Assembly (NCBI RefSeq): GCF_947626835.1
Contig: NZ_CANQTS010000003.1
Location: 1-64,000 of the forward strand
DNA: 64,000 bases
From: an uncultured Acinetobacter sp.
GTDB lineage: Bacteria; Pseudomonadota; Gammaproteobacteria; Pseudomonadales; Moraxellaceae
Direction of reading: 5' to 3'
Shown here: in pieces, positions 63,531 through 64,000 of the stretch
How the letters are laid out: every line of letters starts with the position of its first letter
How positions within the stretch are numbered: position 1 is the stretch's first letter
The notes under the pieces: model-generated
The model's database searches: none
Told to the model about the DNA's origin: nothing
The model's input: only the letters and a program-made list of their open reading frames with translations
Program-made: the position numbers and the translations under genes

Positions 63531-63552
63531 ACCCGCTTCAAGCGGGTTTTTC
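63531..63552 (+). terminator. Terminator between protease and capsid genes
   Basis: The stem ACCCGCT/AGCGGGT with a three-base loop is followed by TTTTCATTTT. It could reduce readthrough, or set a processing point in front of the highly expressed capsid gene. Confidence 0.7.
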
Positions 63553-63575
63553 ATTTTCTATGCATGGAAAAAAAT

Positions 63576-64000
63576 ATGAAAGCACTTTCAAAAACTTCAG
63601 TTGCTTTAGCAATGGGCGCAATCGCAACTCAATCAGCTCAGCCACTTTCTCCATTTATGGGTTTGAATGCCCGTGATCATCAGACGGCTGAAGACTATAA
63701 CCAGGCATGTGCTGATCTTAAAACACGCATGGCCAATTTGGATGGATTGATCACACGTTACAATGAGGCTTTAGGCCGTCTTGAAGGTGTGCCTAAGGAT
63801 CTTAAAACTGAATTAGAAACACGAGCCAACGAAAATAAAAAATTGGCAAGTGAAATCGAAGACCTGCAACAAAAATTGATTGATGGTGTTCAACAGCGTG
63901 GTGCAGACCCTGACACTGTTGCATCTTTACTGATTCGAAATAAAGAAGTCGCAGATCAAGCTAATGCCATTTGTCGTGCTCGCGGTAAATTTGGTTTAGA
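63576..64000 (+). CDS. HK97-family major capsid protein, N-terminal part (cut by window end)
   Basis: Open frame from the ATG at 63576 (or 63564, four codons upstream, MEKNMKALSKTS) to the window end, 141 codons without a stop. The region ADLKTRMANLDGLITRYNEALGRLEGVPKDLKTELETR, then ENKKLASEIEDLQQKLIDGVQQRG, is a coiled coil of the kind that forms the scaffolding delta domain at the start of HK97 capsid precursors. The place after portal and protease fits. The capsid fold itself is outside the window. Confidence 0.75.
   Translation, partial: MKALSKTSVALAMGAIATQSAQPLSPFMGLNARDHQTAEDYNQACADLKTRMANLDGLITRYNEALGRLEGVPKDLKTELETRANENKKLASEIEDLQQKLIDGVQQRGADPDTVASLLIRNKEVADQANAICRARGKFGL

Larger units (their letters stand above)
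47892..64000. mobile_element. Lambdoid HK97-type prophage integrated at dusA (left part)
   Basis: From an integrase at the left edge to capsid genes cut by the window end, the gene order is that of a temperate siphophage-type genome: integrase, leftward early operon, repressor/Cro switch, replication genes, late regulator, HNH, terminase, portal, prohead protease, capsid. The exact left end is unknown because the right attachment site is outside the window; it lies between the 5' end of dusA and 48010. All recognised genes are intact, so the prophage may be functional. Confidence 0.92.

Noticed and set aside
47892..64000. CRISPR arrays, tRNA or rRNA genes
   Set aside because: None seen here or elsewhere in the window: no regularly spaced direct repeats with unique spacers, and no tRNA-like cloverleaf recognised by eye.

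Overview
The window is about 64 kb of an Acinetobacter-type chromosome (gammaproteobacteria, Moraxellaceae). The evidence is moderate-to-low GC as judged by eye, the protein families and wording seen in Acinetobacter (MetX/MetW pair, 565-residue LeuA, FimT-PilV-PilW-PilX-PilY1-PilE pilus/competence cluster, class I fumarase, Pta with an N-terminal CobQ-like domain), and a prophage next to dusA, a favoured integration site in this genus. The species cannot be fixed from the sequence alone.

Positions 1-47,900 are core chromosome. In order: a CHAP/NlpC-like protein; two tandem paralogous membrane proteins and lgt (- strand); an NRDE/TANGO2 protein; a PhoX/DUF839 phosphatase-like Tat lipoprotein next to tatABC, its own likely export machine; rdgB; a Sel1-repeat protein; leuA-metX-metW; a catecholate-type TonB receptor with a likely Fur box; tig-clpP-clpX; a DUF2059 protein and class I fumarase; a short Pho-box-controlled transcript coding for a 26- or 31-residue membrane peptide; ackA-pta; proA; nagZ; the tail-specific protease prc; a MHYT-GGDEF-EAL c-di-GMP enzyme; the minor pilin/PilY1/pilin operon used for type IV pili and DNA uptake; prfC; a lipoprotein, a TatD-family nuclease, tcdA, a FeeM-like acyltransferase and dusA.

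From about 47,900 to the window end lies the left part of a lambdoid, HK97-type prophage. A tyrosine integrase sits directly upstream of dusA. A leftward early operon of small genes (including a PrtN-like activator, a cysteine-rich protein and two genes shorter than usual ORF cut-offs) is read from a repressor-controlled promoter. A CI-like repressor and a Cro-like protein face each other across an operator region. Rightward genes follow: a CII-like regulator, a TOPRIM primase and a helicase whose border is split in an unusual place, an iteron-rich candidate origin, a candidate antiterminator, then a late promoter with two consecutive terminators, an HNH nuclease, a candidate cos region, terminase small and large subunits, portal, prohead protease and the start of the major capsid protein, which is cut by the window end.

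The points most worth a second look are the tandem PhoB-box promoter driving a roughly 130-nt transcript with a tiny membrane peptide, the repeated ATACC-N5-GGTAT operator family shared by the early and late phage promoters, the twelve-copy TGTGAA/TTCACA array after the helicase gene, and the lambda-like tandem-terminator leader before the late genes.
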